NCBI GenBank assembly: GCA_021823405.1
Contig: JAKAOA010000008.1
Location: 1-44,302 of the forward strand
Origin: Bacteroidota bacterium
Lineage (GTDB): Bacteria > Bacteroidota > Bacteroidia > JABEUT01
Length of the DNA: 44,302 bases
Reading direction: 5' to 3'
In this document: positions 1 through 8,556 of the stretch, piece by piece
How positions within the stretch are numbered: position 1 is the first letter of the stretch
How the letters are laid out: every line of letters starts with the position of its first letter
The notes under the pieces: generated by a model
The model's database searches: none
Told to the model about the DNA's origin: nothing
The model's input: the letters and a program-made list of their open reading frames with translations, nothing else
Program-made: the position numbers and the translations under genes

Positions 1-181
1 TGGGGATATTCGCCGAAAATACATCTAGTTCGTATTTACGGGGTGTATGATTCAAACTTTTATCACTCAAAAAGGAAATATCCACTTTCAACTTTGTATT
101 TTGTAATAACGAAATTCTTCTGCCCAAGGCATACTGGAACATCTGGTTCCCTAATCCGCCCATGAGTTTTACTATTATCAT
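1..181 (-). CDS. Alpha-1,2-fucosyltransferase-like GT11, N-terminal part only
   Basis: Reading leftward from an ATG at 181, the frame stays open to the window edge and gives about 60 residues. Residues 8-18 read GGLGNQMFQYA, the N-terminal signature of glycosyltransferase family 11 (alpha-1,2-fucosyltransferases and relatives, which use GDP-sugar donors). The rest of the enzyme lies outside the window. The ATG overlaps the TGA stop of the preceding methyltransferase gene (ATGA), so the two are very probably translationally coupled as part of the glycan cluster. The family is clear from the motif; the acceptor and even fucose as the donor sugar are inferred from family membership. Confidence 0.85.
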   Translation of the reverse strand, partial: MIIVKLMGGLGNQMFQYALGRRISLLQNTKLKVDISFLSDKSLNHTPRKYELDVFSANIP

Positions 182-867
182 TTTTTATAAAATAGCAAAG
201 TCATTCCGGGTAATCCGGAATGGGTACTTATTATTTCGTAACAGTTTTCTTCACCTTTTATCGCTTCTTTGATTGCCCTAAATGGGCCAATATTGTAATT
301 GGATTCTGCCGATTGGAAAAAAGTATCATGCAGTAACACTACCGGATTATGAACCTTTTCCAAGATTAGGATTAATTCTCTTTTCACCGACTCAAAACTA
401 TGGTCGCCGTCTACAAAAAAAAGAGTTTGGATCTCTTCTGAGATGGAATTTATGATTTCAAATGCTTTAGTAACTCCGTTGCCCTCATGCAAAAAGATTT
501 CCTTAATTTCCTTTACCATCATTCCTCTGGTTTGTCCCGGATTTTCAATATGCTTAACGTCACTTGGTAGGTCTACGCTGTGGATGCTGCATGTTATATT
601 AAATGCTTTTGTAATTTCATAAAAAATTCGTGCTGATTTGCCTATGTGAGTTCCCCATTCAAATATATACTGTGGTCTAAAAAAGGTTACCGCCGTTGTC
701 ATTAGCATTAATTCATCCAAAGGATATGGATGCACGCCAACAACAGGCACAAGTCCTTTAACAATAAAATTTGAGATTACCCACTTATTTACCTCAATTT
801 CTGTGCAATCTTTGTTGAGACGCGGATCAGGGAATTTTTCCGCGCCGAAGTTAAATAAACGCTTCAT
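178..867 (-). CDS. CmcI/Methyltransf_24-like SAM-dependent methyltransferase
   Basis: The 229-residue protein has a class I methyltransferase layout. A glycine-containing SAM loop lies around residues 67-78 (IFEWGTHIGKSA), an acidic motif with VDGDHSFESV at 152-161, and LLHDTF at 178-183, which matches the metal-binding pattern of the cephalosporin hydroxylase-like (CmcI) and Methyltransf_24 families. There is no signal peptide, so it is probably cytoplasmic. Its start overlaps the stop of the GT4 gene by four bases and its stop overlaps the GT11 start. Context suggests O-methylation of a sugar in the exported glycan; the substrate is not readable from the sequence. Confidence 0.75.
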   Translation of the reverse strand: MKRLFNFGAEKFPDPRLNKDCTEIEVNKWVISNFIVKGLVPVVGVHPYPLDELMLMTTAVTFFRPQYIFEWGTHIGKSARIFYEITKAFNITCSIHSVDLPSDVKHIENPGQTRGMMVKEIKEIFLHEGNGVTKAFEIINSISEEIQTLFFVDGDHSFESVKRELILILEKVHNPVVLLHDTFFQSAESNYNIGPFRAIKEAIKGEENCYEIISTHSGLPGMTLLFYKK

Positions 868-2042
868 AATGTTGATTTTAAGAGATTATTGTAGAGTTTA
901 TCGTATTGAGATGCAATTAATTCCCAGGTAAAATTATTTTTCCATGCATTGAATCCGTTTTCCGCTAAATGCCTCCTCTTTTCATTGTCAAGGTAGAGGC
1001 GGTTGAGCAGTTGTACCGATTTATTGATGACTGCATGACTATATCCCCTATCATCGAATGTTGTTGGAAGAAGCATACCTCCATTGCTCCACTTTATTAT
1101 TTCTTTTGCGTTTCCTACATCTGTTGTAAGAAAGGGAGTTTTGGATGCCATACATTCGAAAAGAACTATCGGCGAACATTCAATGTTTGAAGGGAACAAA
1201 AATAGATCGGCCGCCTGATAGGCGGCTACTGTTTCCTGCCGGTTAAATACTGATGAGATAATTATTCTTTTATTTTTCCCCAAATTTTTCAGTTCCCAAT
1301 ACTTTATTTTCACGTCGCTTCTGATCTCCTTTTGAAAATGGTCATTGTGAAATCCTATTAATAAAAGTACGGAGTTACGTAATGATGACTTCAAAAAGAT
1401 TTCTACTGCTTCTTTATGACCTTTTCCGCCTGTGTAAGAACCCAAATGGTATATAAGAAACTCTCCGGAATCGATCCCCAATTTATTTCTTATATCTATA
1501 GCCGGAAGAGGGAGAAACTCATCCGCAGCGGCTCCGTTGGGTATCAAAATATTATGTGTAATGCCGTTATCACGGGCAAAATTGATATCGCGGTAGTCAT
1601 CGGAGAGGAATATGTTGGCATCATAACCCTTCATCCAGATTTTCAGATTTTCAAAATAAGATTTATATTGCGGATTGTAAAATTCCGAAAAGCCGGTAGG
1701 AACAAAAACTTTCTTGGCTTTTAGTTTATCTAACACAGGAAGAGCAATATCGGTTGCCCACTGTTGGGCGGCGAAATTTGTGATTACATCAGCATCGGTA
1801 TTAAGTATAAAGTTTTTATAAATTTCCGTCTCTCCGCTCATTCCACGGACAAGGTTGCCATCCACATTAAATTCGGAAATAAGAACCCCATTGAGCATCG
1901 CACTTATTCGTTCCTTTCTTTTCCTTGTTGCAACGGTTACCTGATGTCCCATTCTCGTCAATCGTTCAGAAAGCTGTCTTACGACTTCCGCCATGCCGCC
2001 TGTTTCAGGATAATATGATTCTACAGTATGCAGTATTTTCAT
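864..2042 (-). CDS. Glycosyltransferase family 4 (GT-B fold)
   Basis: The 392-residue protein begins MKILHTVESYYPETGGMAEV, the usual GT4 start with a glycine-rich acceptor-domain loop. Around residues 280-315 it carries the donor-binding motif (FLFPSNIECSPIVLFECMAS..PFLTTDVGN) with the E-x7-E type spacing of retaining GT-B enzymes. It presumably adds one sugar of the surface polysaccharide in the cytoplasm. The gene starts directly after the upstream methyltransferase stop (2043) and overlaps the next gene by four bases, so it belongs to one operon. Sugar and linkage are unknown. Confidence 0.9.
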   Translation of the reverse strand: MKILHTVESYYPETGGMAEVVRQLSERLTRMGHQVTVATRKRKERISAMLNGVLISEFNVDGNLVRGMSGETEIYKNFILNTDADVITNFAAQQWATDIALPVLDKLKAKKVFVPTGFSEFYNPQYKSYFENLKIWMKGYDANIFLSDDYRDINFARDNGITHNILIPNGAAADEFLPLPAIDIRNKLGIDSGEFLIYHLGSYTGGKGHKEAVEIFLKSSLRNSVLLLIGFHNDHFQKEIRSDVKIKYWELKNLGKNKRIIISSVFNRQETVAAYQAADLFLFPSNIECSPIVLFECMASKTPFLTTDVGNAKEIIKWSNGGMLLPTTFDDRGYSHAVINKSVQLLNRLYLDNEKRRHLAENGFNAWKNNFTWELIASQYDKLYNNLLKSTL

Positions 2043-2801
2043 TTACTTTAATTTAGCTATTAAACCGCAATATGGACTATATAGTACACTATTAGGTTTC
2101 CATTTCTTCATCCTTGCTTCTCTATATTGTAATTTCTTCCAAAGGTTTTTCTTTCGTTGATTTTCAGGTGCTTTATCGAGCCAGTAATCAAATTCTTCGA
2201 AGTAGTTGCTATAAATAATTTCAAACCCCATCTTATCCAGCAGTTTCTTCCATTTTTGGGGCTTCATTGATGGTAAATAATGGCGTTTGAGGTTTTCACG
2301 ATCAAGCAGATAATGTATGGCATATTGAACAAATCCACGAAAATTAGGTGTTTCAATTACAATATATCCTCCTTTTTTTACGAGTGATGCCTGAATTTTT
2401 ATCAACTCTTTCCAATTCCTGAAATGTTCAATGAACCCGAACGAGCAAACTACATCAAACTTGTCAATCGCCGAAAATTCGAATATATCTGCCTGTTTAA
2501 ATGTACCTATATCGAAACCTTGTTGAGCAAACCAGTTTGGCAGGTCTTTTACAACCCTAGGCGTTATGTCAATTCCGTTGAGTTGGTACCCTAATTCTCC
2601 AAATACCGTTAAGTAGTTTCCCGGAAAGCAACCGATTTCAAAACAGGTCTTATCCTTAACCGGCTGAAAATATCGCTCTATCCATACTCGTATTTTATCG
2701 TTTTTGGGGATACGACCGAATTGATGTGCTTTATAAGAATTATCCCAATATTCCTGGCTCGCTAGATTATTTGCTTTATTTAAATCTCTATTGCTCGACA
2801 T
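2043..2801 (-). CDS. Class I SAM-dependent methyltransferase (Methyltransf_23-like)
   Basis: This 252-residue protein has motif I as CFEIGCFPGNYL followed by LNGIDITP around residues 50-81, and the later VVCSFGFIEHF motif typical of small-molecule methyltransferases of the Methyltransf_23/11 group. Its first 22 bases overlap the end of the wzt-like gene. In known O8/O9a-type systems a methyltransferase caps the growing chain and the Wzt C-terminal domain recognises the cap. The direct neighbour relation makes a capping role attractive here, but that is inference; sugar decoration is equally possible. Confidence 0.85.
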   Translation of the reverse strand: MSSNRDLNKANNLASQEYWDNSYKAHQFGRIPKNDKIRVWIERYFQPVKDKTCFEIGCFPGNYLTVFGELGYQLNGIDITPRVVKDLPNWFAQQGFDIGTFKQADIFEFSAIDKFDVVCSFGFIEHFRNWKELIKIQASLVKKGGYIVIETPNFRGFVQYAIHYLLDRENLKRHYLPSMKPQKWKKLLDKMGFEIIYSNYFEEFDYWLDKAPENQRKKNLWKKLQYREARMKKWKPNSVLYSPYCGLIAKLK

Positions 2802-3976
2802 TGGGCTTGGGGAATTATTATTACATCGTCACGCTTGTATGATGGCATGTTTTTATTGCTCGGCGATAAAACAATACAGTTTTCCAGTACAATGAAATAA
2901 GATTCTGCGGCAGATCTTTTTACTCCAATATCCACACGCAAATCTTGGGAGTTAAATCCATTATTTTTTATAGTAAATTTAACTGCGTTGCAAATGGGGT
3001 TGTTTGAATCAAAGTCCTTAAATTTATGACTTTCCAAAGCAAAAATCTTGGACCCGTCAATCGTATAACAGGCAATATCACACTGCCAGCCGGGGGCGTA
3101 TTTATGTTTTTCCCAGCTCACCGTAACCTCTATATCAGTTCCTGTCTCCCATTCTCCCGATTGAGCTAAGGGACGAGCACGAACCTCTATTCCTTTATTC
3201 TTTAAAATACTTGCCATCCCGAAATAATAGGGTAATACAGAATCAACCGAACCTATATGCGTTATTTCGCCGTGGTCTAATATAATAGCTCTTTGACAAA
3301 GAGAGCGTATTGCAGTTAAGTTATGGCTTACAAAAATTACAGTCCTTCCCTCACCCGAAACTTCTTCCATTTTACCGAGGCATTTTTTTTGAAACGCTAT
3401 ATCACCTACCGCAAGCACTTCATCGATAATAAGAATATCGGGTTCCAGGTGCGCAGCTACTGCAAATGCCAGCCGTACATACATTCCGCTGCTATACCGC
3501 TTTACAGGGGTATCGAGGAACTTCTCCACTTCTGCAAAAGCCACAATCTCGTCGAATTTACTCTCTATTTCTGCTCTTCGCATTCCTAATATTGAACCGT
3601 TCAGAAAGATATTTTCGCGTCCTGTAAGTTCCGGATGGAAGCCGGTACCTACTTCCAGTAAACTTGCTATGGTACCATCCATGATGATTCTTCCTGTGGT
3701 AGGTTCCGTAATCCGGCTTAAAATCTTCAGCAAAGTAGATTTGCCCGCCCCGTTTCGTCCAATTATGCCTATACGTTCCCCTTTATTAATTTCAAATGTT
3801 ATATTTTTAAGCGCCCAAAATTCTTCATGTTTCGGATAAACACGTTTTTCGTGCGCCTTGAAAAGAGCTTTGGTTTTTTCCGCCGCCACCTCTCGCAACG
3901 CTTTATTTTTAGTCCCTACCAAATGGTCAAGGATATATTTTTTGCTAATATTTTCAATTCTTATAATCGGCTCCAT
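2780..3976 (-). CDS. wzt: Polysaccharide ABC exporter, ATP-binding subunit (Wzt-like)
   Basis: The 398-residue protein has all ABC ATPase motifs: Walker A GRNGAGKST at 73-81, signature YSSGMY at 161-166, Walker B ILIIDE at 181-186 and the H-loop histidine near 218. About 140 further residues follow the ATPase domain. This extra C-terminal beta-rich part is characteristic of Wzt proteins with a carbohydrate-binding domain, which check the glycan before export. The gene lies directly beside the permease (shared base at 3976) and overlaps the methyltransferase, so export, modification and synthesis are encoded together. Which glycan (O-antigen, capsule or other) cannot be told. Confidence 0.93.
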   Translation of the reverse strand: MEPIIRIENISKKYILDHLVGTKNKALREVAAEKTKALFKAHEKRVYPKHEEFWALKNITFEINKGERIGIIGRNGAGKSTLLKILSRITEPTTGRIIMDGTIASLLEVGTGFHPELTGRENIFLNGSILGMRRAEIESKFDEIVAFAEVEKFLDTPVKRYSSGMYVRLAFAVAAHLEPDILIIDEVLAVGDIAFQKKCLGKMEEVSGEGRTVIFVSHNLTAIRSLCQRAIILDHGEITHIGSVDSVLPYYFGMASILKNKGIEVRARPLAQSGEWETGTDIEVTVSWEKHKYAPGWQCDIACYTIDGSKIFALESHKFKDFDSNNPICNAVKFTIKNNGFNSQDLRVDIGVKRSAAESYFIVLENCIVLSPSNKNMPSYKRDDVIIIPQAQCRAIEI

Positions 3977-4812
3977 TATATTACATCTGCAAATGAATTT
4001 TCGGTTTTACGGAAATACCAAATTCCCAAAAAAAGAAAGAAAAAGCTTATGGCAAGCGATATGAGAAAACCGGGTACATAAATATTGCTCTCGCTGCCGA
4101 ATATACACCATCTGAACCCGTCAATAACACCTACCATAGGATTAATGGAGTACAAAAACTTGAAAATCCAAGGGTAACCGCTCTGATATACCGACTGACT
4201 GCTGTATGCGATAGGCGCTATATAAACGCCGAACTGAACAATATACGGCACTATATAGTTAAAGTCGCGATACCTTACGTTCAGCGCCGCGATATATAAC
4301 CCAGCGCCCATTGCTACGAGTAAAGCCAATAACAAGAATAATGGTAATAGAACCAGCTTCCAGTCGGGGAAGAAACGGAATATGAACATGAAAATAATAA
4401 GGATGCAGAAAGAAATAACAAAATCCAACAGGCAGGCGACTATGCTGCTTAAAGGTATTATGATACGCGGAAAATAAACCTTGGTCAATAAATTGGCATT
4501 ACCTATAAGCGAACTACTCGCATTACTGAACGTAGTGGCGAAAAACTGCCATGGCAACGTGGCAGCGCATACAAAAAGCACTCGTGGAACCCCATTGGGA
4601 ACAGGGATTTTAAAAAATACGCCTATCACCGACATGATAACAATGGTGGTGAGCGGTCGTATAATGCTCCACGATACGCCTATAGCGGTTTGCTTATAAC
4701 GCACCAGAACATCGCGCCAGGCAAGGAAATAAAACAGCCCACGATATTTCCACGCATCTATCCAATAGTTTTTGTGCTTCGCACCGGGTTCTATAATGAT
4801 TCGTTTACTCAA
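3976..4812 (-). CDS. wzm: Polysaccharide ABC exporter, permease subunit (Wzm-like)
   Basis: The 278-residue hydrophobic protein has about six membrane segments and the ABC-2 permease pattern (LAWRDVLVRYKQTAIGVSWS near the start, and a conserved RYRDFNYIVPY loop). It pairs with the adjacent ATPase to form the inner-membrane exporter. The reading starts at TTG (4812); no in-frame ATG lies just upstream, and the following residues (SKRIIIEPG) look like a genuine N-terminus. It is the first gene of the minus-strand cluster. The 243-base gap to xerC on its right probably holds divergent promoters. Confidence 0.92.
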   Translation of the reverse strand: MSKRIIIEPGAKHKNYWIDAWKYRGLFYFLAWRDVLVRYKQTAIGVSWSIIRPLTTIVIMSVIGVFFKIPVPNGVPRVLFVCAATLPWQFFATTFSNASSSLIGNANLLTKVYFPRIIIPLSSIVACLLDFVISFCILIIFMFIFRFFPDWKLVLLPLFLLLALLVAMGAGLYIAALNVRYRDFNYIVPYIVQFGVYIAPIAYSSQSVYQSGYPWIFKFLYSINPMVGVIDGFRWCIFGSESNIYVPGFLISLAISFFFLFLGIWYFRKTENSFADVI

Positions 4813-5055
4813 CTCTTTTGAAGGAATTACAGATTTGTAAAATTACGAAAATTAGGGGAAAGAGACGGTTACGGATGATTACCCATTGTAAGTGATTTAT
4901 ATTATTGTTGGTTTCAAAAATTTTAGAAGATAATCAATATCCTTAAAGTCATTCACCACTTAATGAAAAGCAAATTTCCACTAAAAAGTGTTAAAAATTC
5001 AACTACGGGAACTTTTTAAATTTACCTTCGTTAAGATATTTCAATTCCTCACGTT

Positions 5056-5931
5056 ATGTTAAAAAAGTTCATCGATTATTTAAAGAACGAAAGGAATTTC
5101 TCAAAGCACACCGTTACATCTTACGGCAATGACATTGCACAGTTCTCAACCTATTTGGAAAAGGTATATGAAATTGCCGGAAGCGAAGAAGCCACCGCCC
5201 CAATGATACGATCGTGGCTTGCTGAACTTATGCAGGATAAAAACTCGGCACGCACAGTTGTTCGAAAAGCTTCAGCATTACGAACTTACTATCGCTTTCT
5301 CATTCGCGAAGGCGCTATCAGTTCAAACCCCATGGCAAAGGTAAATGCACCTAAATTGCCTGCGCGACTGCCCGCTTTTGTTACTAAAAGGGATATGGAT
5401 TCATTATTTAATACTATCGAATTTCCAGCTGATTTCAACGGGACGCGCGACCGGCTTATATTGGAATTGTTTTATTCAACCGGAATCCGCCTATCCGAAC
5501 TGATTTCCTTAAAAGCAGCCGATGTAAGTATGGCAGCGCAGACCATAAAAGTACTAGGCAAGAGAAATAAAGAACGCATTATACCTGTTACCCCGATGTT
5601 GAACAGGTATTTGAACAATTTTAGCTTAGAAAAGAACAAAATCGGTATAGTCAGCAACTTTTTTTTCTCCTCGGAAAACGGGAAACAACTTTACCCCAAA
5701 CAGGTGTATAGGATTGTCAATCATTACCTTGGTATGGTGACTACCCTGCAAAAAAAGAGCCCCCATGTGCTCCGGCATACCTTCGCCACCCATATTCTAG
5801 ATAATGGCGCCGACATTAATGCAATCAAGGAGATACTTGGGCACTCCAACCTGTCAGCTACCCAGATATACACCCATAATTCACTCGAAAAGATAAAGCG
5901 CGTATATAAACAAGCCCATCCAAGAGGATAA
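5056..5931 (+). CDS. xerC: Tyrosine recombinase XerC/XerD
   Basis: The 291-residue protein has an N-terminal SAM-like core-binding domain (about 1-90) and a C-terminal catalytic domain. All catalytic residues are present: Arg145 (STGIRLSE), Lys169, His237 and Arg240 (HVLRHTFATH), His263 (LGHSNLS) and the nucleophile Tyr272 (QIYTH). Length and motifs fit a chromosome-dimer-resolving Xer recombinase rather than a phage integrase. XerC versus XerD cannot be decided from motifs alone; the adjacent raiA gene is the usual neighbour of this copy in Bacteroidota. A TACCTTCG sequence upstream is close to the TAnnTTTG -7 consensus. Confidence 0.92.
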   Translation: MLKKFIDYLKNERNFSKHTVTSYGNDIAQFSTYLEKVYEIAGSEEATAPMIRSWLAELMQDKNSARTVVRKASALRTYYRFLIREGAISSNPMAKVNAPKLPARLPAFVTKRDMDSLFNTIEFPADFNGTRDRLILELFYSTGIRLSELISLKAADVSMAAQTIKVLGKRNKERIIPVTPMLNRYLNNFSLEKNKIGIVSNFFFSSENGKQLYPKQVYRIVNHYLGMVTTLQKKSPHVLRHTFATHILDNGADINAIKEILGHSNLSATQIYTHNSLEKIKRVYKQAHPRG

Positions 5932-5952
5932 TCAACCATAAATTCAAACGCT

Positions 5953-6252
5953 ATGCAACTTAAAATTCAATCCATTCACTTCGATGCTGACAAGAAATTG
6001 CTTGATTTCATTCAGCAGAAACTAGATAAACTTGACCACTATTTCGATGGCATAACCGGCGGTGAGGTTTTTCTGAAATTGGAAAACGCAAGAGATGAAA
6101 ACAACAAAGTAGCGGAGATAAAGCTGCTGACAAATAAAAAAGACCTGTTTGCCAAAAGCACCCGTAAAACCTTTGAAGAAGCTGTAAATGAAAGCGCCGA
6201 TGCCCTGCGCATTCAGGTAAAAAAACACAAAGAAAAGTTGAGACACGTGTAG
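5953..6252 (+). CDS. raiA: Ribosome hibernation-promoting factor, short HPF/RaiA type
   Basis: The 99-residue protein (MQLKIQSIHFDADKKLLDFI...) has the beta-alpha-beta-beta-beta-alpha pattern and basic C-terminal helix of the HPF/YfiA family. It lacks the long C-terminal dimerisation domain, so it is the short form. It should bind the small ribosomal subunit during slow growth and block or dimerise ribosomes. It lies 21 bases after xerC and is probably co-transcribed. In many Bacteroidota this pair is followed by tRNA genes and tuf; here convergent minus-strand genes follow instead. Confidence 0.9.
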   Translation: MQLKIQSIHFDADKKLLDFIQQKLDKLDHYFDGITGGEVFLKLENARDENNKVAEIKLLTNKKDLFAKSTRKTFEEAVNESADALRIQVKKHKEKLRHV

Positions 6253-6352
6253 TCAATTCTCGCGTTATAAGAAAGTTACTGCGCCCCGGAAAGCATACCT
6301 AACTCCTGCGTTTTGGGTGAAAAAGGGAATGAACCACCCGGAGGTGTATTTG

Positions 6353-8041
6353 TTACGGCACCTGCCAATTTTGCACTACATCCCAATCCGAACGTATCGT
6401 TATCGTTTGGGGGAAATAATAGACCTTCGCCGGTTGTATGCCTTTCATGTAATTTCCTGTAGTCCACTTGCCTGTTCCTTTTACATTATCTATCACTCTT
6501 ATTGTGTAATTGGCTGGCGGAAGTGCATCGTAGTTAAGGGTTACCCCTTTACCGCCTGAAGGAGACATGGCGGAACTGTCAGTTATATTATCTTGCCTTG
6601 CCACATTGCCATGCGCGTCAAGCAATTGCACTATATAGGGTATAGTACGGGTAACCTTCAGGTTGAGCTTTAACGTTCCGAAAAAGGTTGGCATATCTGT
6701 AATAAAATGATATTTTATGGTATCGTTCACTCTGCCTGAATAATCGGTAAAAACACCCGGGGCAATGAATAACTGATAGGCGGAATCGCCTTCGAGCACA
6801 GAATGCAGAGCTATAGAAAACGGCAAACCAGATGTATCTTCGGTAAAACGAAGCGTATCTTTTCTTTTGGTTAAATAGATTAATCCGCGTTTTATCTTCG
6901 CAATGGGATATGGAGATTGAATTGTAATTGCGGAATGGTAATCAAAGTCCTGCTGGTTATTATGAACATTCAGTATCAGGTTCAACGGTGGTTTTTCACT
7001 CACCTTTTTATGTACCTTACCCGGAAAGTAACTAATAACGGATGTATCCAAAACTTTATTATTTCTCTTAACAATAAACTTTAACGAATCGAGCCGCGGG
7101 GTATATAGCCAATAATTAACTGTATCGGCAGTTTGAGAATATTGCAGGTACGAATAATAAATGGTATCGGAGGCCAGGTTAAGCGGCTTTATAGATGTAC
7201 TATCGGCGGGAGCATTGAATACAATAAGTATCCGGTTCTGTTCTAGTGCCTTGGTTTTCAGAACGTGGACTTTTGCGTTTATTTCGGTAAAAAGCGACAA
7301 ATTCGCTGTATCGTTTGCTTTTATCTTTATAGGTTTGTTTATAAAGCCGATTTCCTCGGTATAAGGATGATAGAAATAGTCCGTCCCGGTTTTGGAAAGA
7401 GCTATAACCCTGTATGTTCCCTCCTTAATGTTTTCAATCTTATAAGCGCCTTTTTCATCGGAACGTGCATAATAGTAAGGCAGCATTTTATACGGCGCTG
7501 AATCATTTGCACTTGAATAAAGCATAATTATACCGTCCTTTATGGGTGTTTGGGTAAAAGCATCTATAATTTTTCCGGTAAGCGATAACGAATCTAAATA
7601 GGCGCCGGTAGAAAATACGTAACGGAAATTGTGAAGTATGTTGCCTTCAGTAATGTCGGCGATTGAATTACCAAAGTTAAATGTATATGTGGTGCTGTCG
7701 TGAAGCGTATCTTTTATTGTTATTTCCATCGATTTGCCACCTACTACCGTTACTTTGGGAAAATTCTTTAAAGGAGGAGAAATTACCAACTGATTTTGAA
7801 TGTCTTTCAGTTGAATATACTTGTTGAACCTTATGACTATTTTTTTTGAATTAAATAATATGCTTTTATTTTCCGGCAAGAAATTAAGCGCTTTGGGAGG
7901 AGTGGTATCTTTTGGTCCCCCTGTCGGTTTTACAATCTGGGCGCAACCGTAAAGCAGCAGAATAAAAATAAAAGGTGCCGTTGCGCGGAAAACTATCCGG
8001 TAAAAAGATATTTTTAGTTTATCGTCTCCTGCACTTGCCAT
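6353..8041 (-). CDS. Lipoprotein with bacterial Ig-like domain and CarboxypepD_reg-like domain
   Basis: The 562-residue protein has a hydrophobic leader ending in the lipobox LLLYGC (lipid-attachment Cys33), then VKPTGGPKDTTPPK, which opens a widespread Bacteroidota family of Ig-like (SbsA/Ig_5) lipoproteins (about residues 45-140). A second beta-rich part from about 150 to 220 (SLTGKIIDAFTQTPIKDGII..DEKGAYKIENI) resembles a carboxypeptidase-regulatory domain. The remainder is beta-rich without a motif I recognise. It is likely anchored in the outer membrane. The gene follows the fRMsr gene by four bases and is probably in its operon. The function of the family is unknown to me. Confidence 0.85.
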   Translation of the reverse strand: MASAGDDKLKISFYRIVFRATAPFIFILLLYGCAQIVKPTGGPKDTTPPKALNFLPENKSILFNSKKIVIRFNKYIQLKDIQNQLVISPPLKNFPKVTVVGGKSMEITIKDTLHDSTTYTFNFGNSIADITEGNILHNFRYVFSTGAYLDSLSLTGKIIDAFTQTPIKDGIIMLYSSANDSAPYKMLPYYYARSDEKGAYKIENIKEGTYRVIALSKTGTDYFYHPYTEEIGFINKPIKIKANDTANLSLFTEINAKVHVLKTKALEQNRILIVFNAPADSTSIKPLNLASDTIYYSYLQYSQTADTVNYWLYTPRLDSLKFIVKRNNKVLDTSVISYFPGKVHKKVSEKPPLNLILNVHNNQQDFDYHSAITIQSPYPIAKIKRGLIYLTKRKDTLRFTEDTSGLPFSIALHSVLEGDSAYQLFIAPGVFTDYSGRVNDTIKYHFITDMPTFFGTLKLNLKVTRTIPYIVQLLDAHGNVARQDNITDSSAMSPSGGKGVTLNYDALPPANYTIRVIDNVKGTGKWTTGNYMKGIQPAKVYYFPQTITIRSDWDVVQNWQVP

Positions 8042-8045
8042 TTTT

Positions 8046-8537
8046 TTATTCCCCCAATACTACTTGTTCAATAATTCCGGCTACCTGCATCAGATATTTT
8101 TCATCGGTTTCGTTAAAATTAGTTAGCAGTTCGCTGTCAATATCAAGCGTCATAATCACCTCTCCATTTTTATCGAAAATGGGCAGAACTATTTCCGATT
8201 TAGTTGCACTACTGCATGCTATATGCCCCTCAAAGTCATTTACATCCTGCACTATAAAGGTCTTCTTATTTTTCCATGCCGCTCCGCATACTCCTTTGCC
8301 AAAAGGTATTTGGGTGCAGGCAACCGGACCTTGAAATGGACCGAGAATAAGATGCTCATCTTTTACAAGATAAAGACCTACCCAGAAAAAGTTCATTCCA
8401 TATTTAAGGGCTGCCATTATATTGCCTAATACCGCCCATTTAGCCGCTTTATCTTTTGCAAGCGCCTCTATTTGAGGTAACAGCGAAAGATACTGCTCTT
8501 CTCTCGTATTTCCGGTTACATGAAGTGATTCCGACAT
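8046..8537 (-). CDS. msrC: Free methionine-(R)-sulfoxide reductase (GAF-type fRMsr)
   Basis: The 163-residue single GAF-domain protein carries Cys74 (VACTQ), Cys84 (GVCG) and Cys108 (HIACS). These have the same spacing as Cys84, Cys94 and Cys118 of the Escherichia coli free-methionine-(R)-sulfoxide reductase, so the resolving and catalytic cysteines are all present. It should reduce free Met-R-SO in the cytoplasm using thioredoxin. It is not a signalling GAF protein, since no other domain is attached. It sits between a PAP2 phosphatase gene and a lipoprotein gene on the same strand. Confidence 0.92.
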   Translation of the reverse strand: MSESLHVTGNTREEQYLSLLPQIEALAKDKAAKWAVLGNIMAALKYGMNFFWVGLYLVKDEHLILGPFQGPVACTQIPFGKGVCGAAWKNKKTFIVQDVNDFEGHIACSSATKSEIVLPIFDKNGEVIMTLDIDSELLTNFNETDEKYLMQVAGIIEQVVLGE

Positions 8538-8556
8538 GGATATGCATTAAGGTAAA

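Noticed and set aside
5056-5931. Phage or integron integrase
   Set aside because: Length, motif spacing and the neighbour raiA fit a housekeeping Xer recombinase; no attachment site or cargo is linked.
8046-8537. Signalling GAF-domain protein
   Set aside because: Three cysteines at fRMsr spacing and absence of any output domain identify a methionine sulfoxide reductase.
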